Source: Streptomyces sp. BK340 (GTDB lineage: Bacteria; Actinomycetota; Actinomycetes; Streptomycetales; Streptomycetaceae). From it: 64,000 nt of DNA. Shown piece by piece: positions 19,837-27,851 of the stretch. The number at the start of each line of letters is the position of its first letter. Within the stretch, counting starts at the first letter, position 1. A model generated the notes under the pieces. The model ran no database searches, was not told the origin of the DNA, and saw only the letters and a program-made list of their open reading frames with translations. Where the stretch lies: assembly GCF_007827595.1 (NCBI RefSeq), contig NZ_VISR01000017.1, positions 1-64,000 of the forward strand, written 5' to 3'. The position numbers were made by a program, and so were the translations under genes.

Positions 19837-20448
19837 ATGAGCCTTGCCTTTCTGCTGACCACCCTGGTGGTCGTCGCCACCCCCGGTACCGGCGTCGTCT
19901 ACACCCTCGCCGCCGCCCTCTCCCACGGCCGCCGCGCGAGTGTCGTCGCCGCCTTCGCCTGCACGCTCGGGATCGTCCCGCACGTTCTCGCCACCGTCAC
20001 CGGGCTCGCCGCGCTCCTGAACGCGAGCGCCGCCGCCTTCCAGATCCTCAAGTACGCCGGTGTCGCCTACCTGTTGTACATGGCGTGGGCCACGCTGCGG
20101 GACAAGGAGGCGATCGTCGTCGAGCGGGACAGCGGGCCCCGGTCGGCGGCGCGGGTGATCGTCCGGGGCGTGCTGGTCAATGTGCTCAACCCCAAGCTGA
20201 CGATCTTCTTCTTCGCCTTCCTGCCCCAGTTCGTCAGCCCCGACGAGCCGCACGCCCTACCGCGCATGCTGGGCCTGAGCGGTGTCTTCATGCTGCTGAC
20301 CTTCGTCGTCTTCGCCCTGTACGGCGTCCTGGCCGCCTCCGTGCGCGACCGTGTCACCTCGCGCCCGAAGGTCATGGCCTGGCTGCGGCGGAGCTTCGCG
20401 GGTTCCTTCCTCGCCCTCGGTGCCAAGCTCGCCCTCACGGCTCGGTAG
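19837..20448 (+). CDS. LysE family amino-acid exporter
   Basis: This 203-residue membrane protein has about six hydrophobic helices. The LysE/RhtB fingerprint is an N-terminal T-P-G-T-G helix, a central L-K-Y-A-G-V-A-Y-L-L-Y-M-A-W and N-P-K-L-T-I-F-F-F-A-F-L-P-Q-F. Members export basic or neutral amino acids, homoserine lactones or related metabolites. The ATG at 19837 begins the canonical M-S-L-A-F-L-L; earlier in-frame starts add a non-hydrophobic extension running into the divergent gene's leader. The substrate is not predictable. Confidence 0.88.
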   Translation: MSLAFLLTTLVVVATPGTGVVYTLAAALSHGRRASVVAAFACTLGIVPHVLATVTGLAALLNASAAAFQILKYAGVAYLLYMAWATLRDKEAIVVERDSGPRSAARVIVRGVLVNVLNPKLTIFFFAFLPQFVSPDEPHALPRMLGLSGVFMLLTFVVFALYGVLAASVRDRVTSRPKVMAWLRRSFAGSFLALGAKLALTAR

Positions 20449-20477
20449 CGGAGGTCGGTCCTGTCGGCACCGCTCGC

Positions 20478-21530
20478 TCAGCGGCCCTGAAGCGCCTTCA
20501 CGTTGTCGCCGAAGGTCCAGTTCTTCGAGCCGTCCCAGTTGACCGACCAGGTCATCAGGCCCTTGAGTGAACTGCCGTAGTGCTTCCAGGCCTGGGAGAC
20601 CAGGGACGCTGACATGTAGCCGCCGCCCGCGCCCGGCTGCGCCGGCAGCCCCGGCACCTGCTTGTCGTAGGGCACCTTGACGGTGGTGCCCTGCACCACC
20701 AGGCCCTTGTCGAGGCAGTCGGTCTGGGCGGTGAAGCCCGCGACGGTGCCCGCCGAGTAGGAGTCGCCCGAGCAGCCGTACATGCTGCCGTTGTAGTACT
20801 GCATGTTCAGCCACCACAGCCGGCCGTTGTCGGCGTACTTCTTGATGATCGGCAGGTACGCGCCCCAGATCGAGCCGTAGGTGATGCTGCCGCCGGTGAC
20901 GTAGGCGGTCTCCGGGGCCATCGTCAGGCCGAAGCCGGACGGCATCCGGGCGAGAACGCCGTCGATGATGCGGATCAGATTGGCCTGGGACGTCGACAAC
21001 TGGGAGATGTTCCCGCTGCCCACCAGCCCCGTCTCGATGTCGATGTCGATGCCGTCGAAGTTGTACTTCTTCAGGATCGGGACGATGGTCGCCACGAACC
21101 GGTCGGCGACCGCGCTCGAGGAGAGGTCGATGCCGGCCGCCGCGCCGCCGATCGACAGCAGGATGGTCTGGCCGGACGCCTTGGCCGCGCACATCTCGGC
21201 GGGCGTGGCCACCTTCACGCCGCTGTCCATGCCGTCCTCCCACAGGGCCGTGCCGTCCGAACGGATGACCGGGAAGGCCGCGTTGACGACGTTGTAGCCG
21301 TGCGCGGGGATGCGGGAGTCGGTGATGGGGGTCCAACCGAAGGGCGGATGAACGCCGTTGGCCGAGCCGTCCCAGTTCTCCCAGTAGCCCTGGAGCACCT
21401 TTCCGGCCGGGCGGGACTTCAGCGCGCAGGTGTCGGCGGCCGAGGCGGTGGGGGCGGCGGCGATCGCGAGGGGGGCGAGGACGGCCGTGGTGAGCGCTGC
21501 GGTGAGCAGCCCGAGCGTGCGGCGGAGCAT
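20478..21530 (-). CDS. Secreted GH18 chitinase
   Basis: This 350-residue enzyme has a Sec signal peptide (M-L-R-R-T-L-G-L-L-T, cleavage after A-S-A-A near residue 32). The GH18 catalytic D-G-I-D-I-D-I-E places Asp159, Asp162, Asp164 and the acid Glu166. The S-I-G-G motif at 126-129 is also typical. No carbohydrate-binding module is visible, so this is a catalytic-domain-only chitinase. ATG 21530 has GGGAGG 6 nt upstream and is chosen over 21572. Two dre-like boxes lie upstream, indicating induction by chitin breakdown products through DasR. Confidence 0.92.
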   Translation of the reverse strand: MLRRTLGLLTAALTTAVLAPLAIAAAPTASAADTCALKSRPAGKVLQGYWENWDGSANGVHPPFGWTPITDSRIPAHGYNVVNAAFPVIRSDGTALWEDGMDSGVKVATPAEMCAAKASGQTILLSIGGAAAGIDLSSSAVADRFVATIVPILKKYNFDGIDIDIETGLVGSGNISQLSTSQANLIRIIDGVLARMPSGFGLTMAPETAYVTGGSITYGSIWGAYLPIIKKYADNGRLWWLNMQYYNGSMYGCSGDSYSAGTVAGFTAQTDCLDKGLVVQGTTVKVPYDKQVPGLPAQPGAGGGYMSASLVSQAWKHYGSSLKGLMTWSVNWDGSKNWTFGDNVKALQGR

Positions 21531-21618
21531 GCGGATCCTCCCGGTGGGGGTGCGGCGAGGTGTCGTAGGCATGTCGGTGCGTCGTCCCGTGGGGGTGCAC
21601 TGTCCATGACAGTGCATG

Positions 21619-21651
21619 TGGTCCAGACCTCTAGTCAATAGGTCTGGACCA
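21619..21651 (-). promoter_or_regulatory. Paired DasR-type (dre) boxes upstream of the chitinase
   Basis: TGGTCCAGACCT (21619-21630) and AGGTCTGGACCA (21640-21651) are inverted copies of the TGGTCTAGACCA-like chitinase repeat, 21 bp apart centre to centre. On the minus strand TTGACT (21633-21638) lies between them and could be the -35, so binding at either box would cover the promoter. Confidence 0.75.
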
Positions 21652-21682
21652 AGTGGCTCCAGGAGGGGCTGACAACTATGGA

Positions 21683-21706
21683 CTGACAGATATTGAAATC
21701 TGTCAG
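21683..21706. promoter_or_regulatory. Palindromic operator upstream of the aldo/keto reductase
   Basis: CTGACAGAT and ATCTGTCAG form a perfect 9-bp inverted repeat around ATTGAA, centred 40 nt before the reductase start. Similar half sites (TGTCAG, CTGTCATGACAG) recur in the following 20 nt. The TetR gene downstream is the obvious candidate ligand, by inference. Confidence 0.6.
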
Positions 21707-21734
21707 CTGTCATGACAGGGTGGAGGCCATGACG

Positions 21735-22739
21735 ATGCGAACCCGAACCCTCGGAACCACCGGCCCCCAGGTCTCCGCCCTCGGCCTCGGCTGCATGGGC
21801 ATGTCCGCGTTGTACGGCGACGCCGACCGCGCGGAGTCCGTCGCCACCATCCACGCCGCCCTGGAGGCGGGCGTGACGCTGCTGGACACCGGCGACTTCT
21901 ACGGCATGGGCCACAACGAGATGCTGATCGGCGAGGCCCTGCGCTCCGCGCCCGCCGCCCGGCGCGAGCAGGCACAGGTCAGCGTGAAGTTCGGCGCCCT
22001 GCGCGGCCCCGACGGCGGCTGGACCGGCTACGACGGCCGGCCCGCCGCGGTGAGGAACTTCGCCGCCTACTCGCTGCAGCGCCTCGGCGTCGACCACATC
22101 GACGTCTACCGGATCGCCCGCCTCGACCCGGACGTGCCGATCGAGGAGACCGTCGGCGCGATCGCCGAACTGATCGAGCAGGGGTACGTCCGGCACGTCG
22201 GCCTGAGCGAGGTCGGCGCCGAAACCGTCCGGCGGGCCGCCGCCACCGCGCCGATCGCGGACCTGCAGATCGAGTACTCGCTCATCTCCCGCGGGATCGA
22301 GCAGTCGATCCTGCCGACCACCCGTGAGCTGGGCATCTCCGTCACCGCGTACGGAGTCCTCTCCCGCGGCCTGATCTCCGGCCACTTCTCCCGCGACCGG
22401 CAGCTGGCGGCGAACGACTTCCGCGCCTACTCGCCCCGCTTCCAGGGCGACAACCTCCAGCACAACCTGAACCTGGTCGACGCGCTCCGCAAGATCGCCG
22501 AGCAGAAGGGCGTGACGGTCGCGCAGATCGCCATCGCCTGGGTGCTCACCCGTGGCGAGGACATCGTGCCGCTGATCGGCGCCCGCACCCGCGAGCGGCT
22601 GAGCGAGTCGCTGGGCGCGCTGGACGTGACCCTGGACGAGTCCGACCTGACGGCGATCGAGCAGGCCGTACCGGCGGACGCCGCGGCCGGCGACCGCTAC
22701 CCGGCCGCCGCCATGGCTCACCTCGACAGCGAGCGCTGA
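21735..22739 (+). CDS. Aldo/keto reductase
   Basis: This 334-residue TIM-barrel oxidoreductase resembles the YhdN/AKR13 type. It begins with R-T-L-G-T-T-G-P-Q-V-S-A-L-G-L-G-C-M-G-M, and the catalytic Asp and Tyr lie in D-T-G-D-F-Y-G-M-G-H-N-E. Lys follows in V-S-V-K-F-G, and the NADPH site is in the late G-A-R-T-R-E-R-L block. The tetrad histidine is replaced: the usual x-H-R-x-D-P reads I-A-R-L-D-P. GGAGG at 21722-21726 lies 8 nt from the ATG at 21735 and only 2 nt from the ATG at 21729, which decides the start. A TetR gene follows after 25 nt. Confidence 0.88.
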   Translation: MRTRTLGTTGPQVSALGLGCMGMSALYGDADRAESVATIHAALEAGVTLLDTGDFYGMGHNEMLIGEALRSAPAARREQAQVSVKFGALRGPDGGWTGYDGRPAAVRNFAAYSLQRLGVDHIDVYRIARLDPDVPIEETVGAIAELIEQGYVRHVGLSEVGAETVRRAAATAPIADLQIEYSLISRGIEQSILPTTRELGISVTAYGVLSRGLISGHFSRDRQLAANDFRAYSPRFQGDNLQHNLNLVDALRKIAEQKGVTVAQIAIAWVLTRGEDIVPLIGARTRERLSESLGALDVTLDESDLTAIEQAVPADAAAGDRYPAAAMAHLDSER

Positions 22740-22764
22740 CCATGACGCCGGGTACGGTCTAGCC

Positions 22765-23352
22765 ATGGCACCGCCCACCGAGACCCTGACCGCCGAGCGC
22801 ATCCTCGAAGCGACCGAGGAGGTGCTGCGCCGCCACGGCCCGGCCAAGGCCACCGTGGTCGACGTGGCCCGCGCGCTCGGCGTCAGCCACGGCAGCGTCT
22901 ACCGGCACTTCCGTACCAAGGCGGCGCTGCGTGAGGCGGTGACCAAGCGGTGGCTGGACCGGACCTCGCAGCAGCTCGCCGGCATCGTCGCCGCGGACGG
23001 CTCTCCCGAGGACCGGCTGCGGGCCTGGCTCGCGGCCCTGTTCGAGGCCAAGCGGCACAAGGCGGGCGACGACCCGGAGCTGTTCCGGACGTACACGGTG
23101 CTGACCGAGGAGAACGTCGCGGCGGTCGGCGAGCACATCACCGACCTCACCGCCCAGCTCACCCGGATCATCCAGGACGGCGTCGCCGCCGGCGCCTTCA
23201 CCGCCCCCGGCCCGGCCGCCACCGCCCGCGCGGTCTTCCAGGCCACCGGCCGCTTCCACGACCCGGGCTACGCGCGCGAGTGGCGGCAGCCCGGAGTCGA
23301 GGAGGAGTTCACCGCGGTGGTGGACCTGCTGCTGCGCGGTCTGCTCACCTGA
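22765..23352 (+). CDS. TetR family transcriptional regulator
   Basis: This 195-residue repressor has an N-terminal TetR helix-turn-helix (A-T-V-V-D-V-A-R-A-L-G-V-S-H-G-S-V-Y-R-H-F) and a helical ligand-binding domain. It follows the aldo/keto reductase by 25 nt on the same strand and probably controls that promoter through the 9-bp palindrome at 21683-21706. Its last 8 bases overlap the end of the convergent sugar dehydrogenase gene. The inducer is unknown. Confidence 0.88.
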   Translation: MAPPTETLTAERILEATEEVLRRHGPAKATVVDVARALGVSHGSVYRHFRTKAALREAVTKRWLDRTSQQLAGIVAADGSPEDRLRAWLAALFEAKRHKAGDDPELFRTYTVLTEENVAAVGEHITDLTAQLTRIIQDGVAAGAFTAPGPAATARAVFQATGRFHDPGYAREWRQPGVEEEFTAVVDLLLRGLLT

Positions 23353-24466
23353 CGGTGACTTTGAGGATCTTGTCGAGCTGGTAGCCGTTCCGGTCGGTGC
23401 CGAGCCACAGCTCGTTCGTGCCGGGGACCTTGGCGAGGGCGCGCAGCTTCCCGTAGGCGCCGTTGTAGAACGCGGTCAGCCTGCCGACGCTCCGTCCGTC
23501 GGCATTGATCGGCAGCCGCCACAGCCGCTCTCCGCGCAGCGTCGACGCGTAGACGGAGTTGTCGACGACGGCCAACTGGGCGGGCACGCCTCCGTCGCCC
23601 GGCTTCCACACCGCCTTGGGGTTGGTCATGCCCGCGGCGGAGCAGCCGCCCTCGCAGGCGGGCCAGCCGTAGTCGGCGCCCGGCTGGATCAGATTGAGTT
23701 CGTCCCAGGTGTCCGCGCCGATCTCGGACTCCCACAGCCTGCCCCGGGCGTCCCAGGCCAGACCCTGCGGGTTGCGGTGGCCGAGGCTGTAGACACGGTT
23801 GCCGAACGGGTTGCCGGGCGCCGCGGCGCCGGTCCTGGTGATGCGCAGGATCTTCCCGTTGAGCGAGTTCCTGTCCTGCGCCAGGGCGCCCTCGCGGGCG
23901 TCGCCGGTCGTGACGTACAGGTATCCGTCGGGGCCGAAGGCGATACGCCCGCCGTTGTGGTCGCCGCCCCGCCGGATCCCGCCGAGGACGACCGTGTAGC
24001 CGCTGAGCGAGGTGCCGTCGAAGCGCATCTTCACGACCCGCGTGCCCTCGGCGGCCGTGTGGACGAAGAACACGTCCCGGTCCGTCGTCCCGTTCCAGGT
24101 GGGGGAGGGGGCGACGCCCAGCAGCCCGCCGTTGCCCACGCCGGCGCCGGCGGTGCCGTTGACCGTGTTCGGCACCGCACCCACCTTCTTCTTGGAGCCG
24201 TCACGCCCCTGGAGCCACACCGTGGAGCTGTGGCGCTCCGTCACCAGCGCCCTCTTTCCGCCGGGCAGGAAGGAGATGCCCCACGGCTCCGTCCAGCCTG
24301 CGGAGAGAGTGGAGGCCCCGGCCGGCGCACTGCCGCCGGCCGGGGCCCGGGCCGCCACGGCCGCCGGCGCCCACTGCACGGTGCAGGCGGCGAGGACGGC
24401 GGTGGCGGTGGTGAGGGCGGCTGCGCCCGGGCGGACACGGTGCACTGAATGCGCCAAACGTGACAT
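23345..24466 (-). CDS. Secreted PQQ-type glucose/sorbosone dehydrogenase
   Basis: This 373-residue protein has a Sec signal region in its first 40 residues, followed by a six-blade beta-propeller of the soluble glucose dehydrogenase family. Characteristic blocks are W-G-I-S-F-L-P-G-G, G-G-L-L-G-V-A, G-D-H-N-G-G-R-I-A-F-G-P-D-G-Y-L-Y-V-T, G-H-R-N-P-Q-G-L-A-W and E-I-G-A-D-T-W-D-E-L-N. The catalytic His lies in G-G-D-H-N. It would oxidise aldose sugars outside the cell using PQQ. ATG 24466 has AAGGGA about 6 nt upstream; the ATG 24 codons earlier would hide the signal peptide. Confidence 0.88.
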   Translation of the reverse strand: MSRLAHSVHRVRPGAAALTTATAVLAACTVQWAPAAVAARAPAGGSAPAGASTLSAGWTEPWGISFLPGGKRALVTERHSSTVWLQGRDGSKKKVGAVPNTVNGTAGAGVGNGGLLGVAPSPTWNGTTDRDVFFVHTAAEGTRVVKMRFDGTSLSGYTVVLGGIRRGGDHNGGRIAFGPDGYLYVTTGDAREGALAQDRNSLNGKILRITRTGAAAPGNPFGNRVYSLGHRNPQGLAWDARGRLWESEIGADTWDELNLIQPGADYGWPACEGGCSAAGMTNPKAVWKPGDGGVPAQLAVVDNSVYASTLRGERLWRLPINADGRSVGRLTAFYNGAYGKLRALAKVPGTNELWLGTDRNGYQLDKILKVTVR

Positions 24467-24588
24467 CAGGTTCCCTTTTCTGACGAGGTGTAGGGAAATG
24501 CCATTGGAGTATCGAAGGCCCGCGGACAGGCGGGCCACCTGAACTCCCCCAACCGGAGGCCACTCGTTCCCCGCACGGACGAAGCTCC

Positions 24589-24767
24589 CTAGGTCCTGTC
24601 GTCAAATTCCCGTCGTCGCCCGAAGGGCGGCCTCGCGGCGTCTGGTGCGTGCTCTCGGCGTGCCGGGCGGAAGTCCTCGTACTGGACGTACTTGGGCTTT
24701 CGCCCGGTGCGGCGAGAGTGCGTGCCAGGCGTCGTGGGGCAGACGGGAATTTGACGACAGGGCCTAG
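24589..24767. mobile_element. MITE-like hairpin element, 179 bp (type A ends)
   Basis: The ends are 26-bp inverted repeats with one mismatch, reading CTAGG-T/C-CCTGTCGTCAAATTCCCGTC inward. The interior is also self-complementary: the arm around GGCGTCTGGTGCGTGCTCTC pairs imperfectly with the arm around GAGAGTGCGTGCCAGGCGTC, around a GTACTGGACGTACT centre. It has no coding capacity. Its right CTAG supplies the TAG stop of the serine hydrolase gene. The core resembles the element at 60404-60571. Confidence 0.8.
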
Positions 24768-25909
24768 CCCCCTGCCGTGCACCTCCAGAAGTCCCGCATC
24801 AGTGGTGTCGGGGTCGGGTCGGCCATGCCCACCTGGGTCAGGAGCAGCGTGATCGTGCCGGTGGCGGGGACGAGGTGGGCCGTGGTCCCGGTGCCGCCGA
24901 CCCAGCCGTAGCGGCCGGGCACGTTCCAGGGGTCGCCCGGAGTGACGTCGACCTGGCCGCCGTAGCCCCAGCCCTGCCCCTCCAGGAAGAGCCGGCCGAT
25001 CTCCCGCTGGGGGGCGCTGAGGTGATTGCTCGTCATCCGGCTCACCGAGGTGGGCGACAGCAGCCGCCGTCCGTTCGCCTCACCGGCACCCAGCAGCATG
25101 CGGGCGAAGGCCAGGTAGTCGTCGGCCGTCGAGGCGAGACCCCCGCCGCCGGACGGGAAGGCGGGCATCCGGCTCCACTCGCCGTCCGGGGTGTCCGCGA
25201 CCTCCAGGGCGCCGCCGGTGCCCTGCCGGTAGTACGTGGTGAACCGGTCCCGTCTGTCCGCGGGCACCTCGAACGCCGTGTCCGTCATGCCGAGCGGCTC
25301 GAAGACGCGCTCGGCCAGGAACTCCGGGAGGCCACGGCCCGACACCCGCGCGATCAGCACCCCCTGCAGATCGGAGCAGGTGCCGTACAGCCAGGCCTCG
25401 CCCGGCTGGTACAGCAGCGGCACCCGGGCCAGGTCTGCCAGCCAGACGTCCGGGGCCGGACAGGCCTGCGGGGCACGGCCGTCCTTCTGGACCTCGAACA
25501 GGGCCCGCACCGCCGGCAGGGCGAAGTCGGAGGGGAAACCCCAGCCGGCCCGGGAGGAGAGCAGGTCCTCCACCGTGATCGGACGGGCCGCCGGCACCAG
25601 GTCCTCCGGCGGGCTCGCGGGCGTCCGCACGGCCATCGGCGCCGCCAGCTCCGGCAGCCACTCGGCCACCGGATCGTCGAGACCGATCCGGCCGTCCTCG
25701 ACCAGCATCAGCACCGCCGCCGCGGTCACCGGCTTGGTGATCGAGGCGATCCGGAAGAGGGAGTCCCGCGCCATCGGAGCCGAACCGCCGGCGTCCGCGT
25801 GGCCGACGGTCACCACCTCCACCTCGTCCCCGCGGGCGACCAGGGCCACCGCGCCGGGCACGGTCCCGTCGTCCACGTACCGGTGCAGGGTGTCGTGCAG
25901 TGCGGTCAT
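24764..25909 (-). CDS. Serine hydrolase (class C beta-lactamase/DD-peptidase fold)
   Basis: This 381-residue protein has the nucleophile motif S-I-T-K at 56-59 in F-R-I-A-S-I-T-K-P-V-T-A. A tyrosine motif Y-G-T follows in the position of Y-x-N, and a glycine-rich G-G-T-G-T near residue 350 replaces the H/K-T-G motif. No signal peptide is present, so it is probably a cytoplasmic esterase or peptidase and not a drug-resistance enzyme. The ATG at 25909 is the first that keeps the family's usual N-terminus. Its TAG stop lies inside the terminal CTAG of the adjacent MITE. Confidence 0.85.
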   Translation of the reverse strand: MTALHDTLHRYVDDGTVPGAVALVARGDEVEVVTVGHADAGGSAPMARDSLFRIASITKPVTAAAVLMLVEDGRIGLDDPVAEWLPELAAPMAVRTPASPPEDLVPAARPITVEDLLSSRAGWGFPSDFALPAVRALFEVQKDGRAPQACPAPDVWLADLARVPLLYQPGEAWLYGTCSDLQGVLIARVSGRGLPEFLAERVFEPLGMTDTAFEVPADRRDRFTTYYRQGTGGALEVADTPDGEWSRMPAFPSGGGGLASTADDYLAFARMLLGAGEANGRRLLSPTSVSRMTSNHLSAPQREIGRLFLEGQGWGYGGQVDVTPGDPWNVPGRYGWVGGTGTTAHLVPATGTITLLLTQVGMADPTPTPLMRDFWRCTAGG

Positions 25910-25986
25910 GGCCCTCGGACCTCCGGTCAGCCGTCGTCGTCCGTACGACTCCTGCCACCGCCGGAAGTCATCGCCCGGGCCGGCCG

Positions 25987-26211
25987 TCAGCGGGACGGCT
26001 GCCCGCTGCCCGCCGGGTCCACCGTCGCCTGATGGGCCTCGGCCAGATGCTCCTCCGCCTTCAGCCAGGGCAGGAACTGGACGCTTCTGCGCCAGCCGCA
26101 GGTGTCGCATCTGATCGTGCGCTGCACGCCCGTGCGCCGCACCCGGACCACGTGCTCCCGGCCGTGCTGGTCCCAGCGGCTGACCTTGCTCGTGCTGTTG
26201 TCCTGCGGCAT
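25987..26211 (-). CDS. Small putative zinc-ribbon protein
   Basis: This 74-residue basic protein carries C-D-T-C-G-W near the middle and an H-L-A-E-A-H pair, which together could bind one zinc ion. ATG 26211 has GGGAGG 5 nt upstream; an earlier in-frame ATG at 26268 adds an unlikely segment. I do not recognise the family. It lies between a serine hydrolase and a drug exporter on the same strand, with no clear operon link. Confidence 0.65.
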   Translation of the reverse strand: MPQDNSTSKVSRWDQHGREHVVRVRRTGVQRTIRCDTCGWRRSVQFLPWLKAEEHLAEAHQATVDPAGSGQPSR

Positions 26212-26313
26212 GACGCCTCCCCGCGTCCGGCACACCTCGACGCCAGGAGTGTGCAGCAGGAACAACATCGACAGGGAGACGTTCGCGGCGAGTTGACCGA
26301 GCCGTGTCCCGGC

Positions 26314-27741
26314 TCAGCCGACCGTGCGGGGCAGCCGCAGGCTGAGCAGACCGGTCAGGACGATCCCGGCCAGCTGTACCAGCAGGGTGATGACCAGCGC
26401 GTCCCGCATGCCCTGGTGCGGCACGAGGGTGAGGAAGAGGGTGCCGAGGGTGGCCACGCCCAGGGCGAGCGCGGACTGCTGGGTGGTCACCATCACACCG
26501 CTGCCGACACCCGCCCGGTCCGGCGGCATCTCGGACATCACGATCCGCATCAGGTTGGGGAGCTGCAGCGCCTGCCCGGCCCCGGCCACGGCCGCGCCCG
26601 GCAGCAGCGAGCCGAAGTCCAGATGCGGCCAGTCGCGCCAGGCGGCCAGGACGATCAGCAGCACGCCCACGCCCTGCACGGCGGCGCCGGCGGTGACCGC
26701 CCGGGTGCCGAACCGGGCGATGAGACGCGGCCCGGCGAGCGAGACGAACAGGAACACCACGGCCATCGGCACGAGCGCGAGCCCCGCCCGCACCGGCCCG
26801 AGCCCGGCGCCCTGCTGCAGCGCCAGCGCGATCACGAACATGAACCCGCTGAACCCGATCGAGAACGGCAGCATCAGCACCAGCCCCCGCCGCAGCGACG
26901 CATGCGCGAACAGGCTCGGCGGCACCAGCGGCGTCCGCCCGCGCCGGTCCGCCCGCCGTTCCACCGCGTAGAACGCGGCCGCGGCGATCGGGAACGCGGC
27001 CAGCGACAGCCACGTCCACAGCGGCCAGCCCGTCGCCCGGCCCTCGGTGAGCGGGGCCAGCAGGGTCAGCAGGGACACCGCGAGCAGGACGGTGCCGGGC
27101 CCGTCGACGGGCTCCGGGCGCTGTGACCGGGTCTCCGGTACGAACCGCACGGCCAGCACCAGCCCCAGCAGCACCACCGGCACATTGACGAGAAAGATCG
27201 ACCGCCACCCGCTCCCGGCGATGTCCGCGGCGACCAGCACACCACCGAGGATCTGCCCCGCCACCATCGACAGCCCGGCCGTGGCGCCGTACAGACTCAT
27301 GGCCCTGGCCCGCCGGCCGCCGCTCGTCGCGGCCTGGATCGTGGCGAGCACCTGCGGCAGCATGGCCGCCGCCGACGCGCCCTGCGCGACCCGCGCCGCG
27401 ACCAGGCTCCAGGCCCCCGGGGCCAGCCCGCACGCCAGCGAGGTCAGCCCGAAGGCGGCCATACCGCCGAGGAACAGCCGCCGCCGCCCGAACAGGTCCC
27501 CGAGCCGCCCGCCGAGCACGAGCAGCACGGCGTAGGCGACCCCGTACCCGGCCACGACCAGTTCGAGCACGGCCTCACCCGCGGCGAGATCGGCACCGAT
27601 GGTGGGCAGGGCGACATTGACGATGAAGAAGTCGACCAGCGGCAGCGCCGCGGCCAGCAGAACGGTGAACAGCCCCGGCCCGCTCAGCACGGGGGATTGC
27701 GCCCGGGTACGGACGGCGGTGGTCGTGACGGTCTCTGTCAT
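26314..27741 (-). CDS. MFS drug exporter, DHA2 family
   Basis: This 475-residue membrane protein has about 14 hydrophobic segments. Motif A is present as G-G-R-L-G-D-L-F-G-R-R-R, and D-F-F-I-V-N-V-A-L-P-T-I in helix 1 is the DHA2 signature. Motif C is G-A-T-A-G-L-S-M-V-A-G-Q-I-L-G-G. It would export hydrophobic drugs or metabolites against protons. It diverges from an MmyB-like regulator across a 110-nt region holding paired CTGGTAC boxes, so control by that regulator is likely. GGAGG lies only 1 nt before this ATG, unusually close, so the start is less certain. Confidence 0.9.
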   Translation of the reverse strand: MTETVTTTAVRTRAQSPVLSGPGLFTVLLAAALPLVDFFIVNVALPTIGADLAAGEAVLELVVAGYGVAYAVLLVLGGRLGDLFGRRRLFLGGMAAFGLTSLACGLAPGAWSLVAARVAQGASAAAMLPQVLATIQAATSGGRRARAMSLYGATAGLSMVAGQILGGVLVAADIAGSGWRSIFLVNVPVVLLGLVLAVRFVPETRSQRPEPVDGPGTVLLAVSLLTLLAPLTEGRATGWPLWTWLSLAAFPIAAAAFYAVERRADRRGRTPLVPPSLFAHASLRRGLVLMLPFSIGFSGFMFVIALALQQGAGLGPVRAGLALVPMAVVFLFVSLAGPRLIARFGTRAVTAGAAVQGVGVLLIVLAAWRDWPHLDFGSLLPGAAVAGAGQALQLPNLMRIVMSEMPPDRAGVGSGVMVTTQQSALALGVATLGTLFLTLVPHQGMRDALVITLLVQLAGIVLTGLLSLRLPRTVG

Positions 27742-27768
27742 GCCTCCGAGCCTGCGCGCGGCCTCAGA

Positions 27769-27800
27769 CTGGTACCAGAGCCTTCTTGTCCTGGTACAAG
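27769..27800. promoter_or_regulatory. Twin CTGGTAC operator-like boxes between exporter and regulator
   Basis: CTGGTACCAG (27769-27778, a perfect palindrome) and CTGGTACAAG (27791-27800) are spaced 22 bp apart, two helical turns. They lie in the divergent region of the DHA2 exporter and the MmyB-like regulator. Confidence 0.55.
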
Positions 27801-27851
27801 AACCACCTGGAAACAGTTTCCGCGCGACGGCACCCTGGAGGCATGACCACG

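Noticed and set aside
24764..25909. Serine hydrolase as a secreted beta-lactamase
   Set aside because: S-x-x-K is present but there is no signal peptide, and the second and third motifs are atypical.
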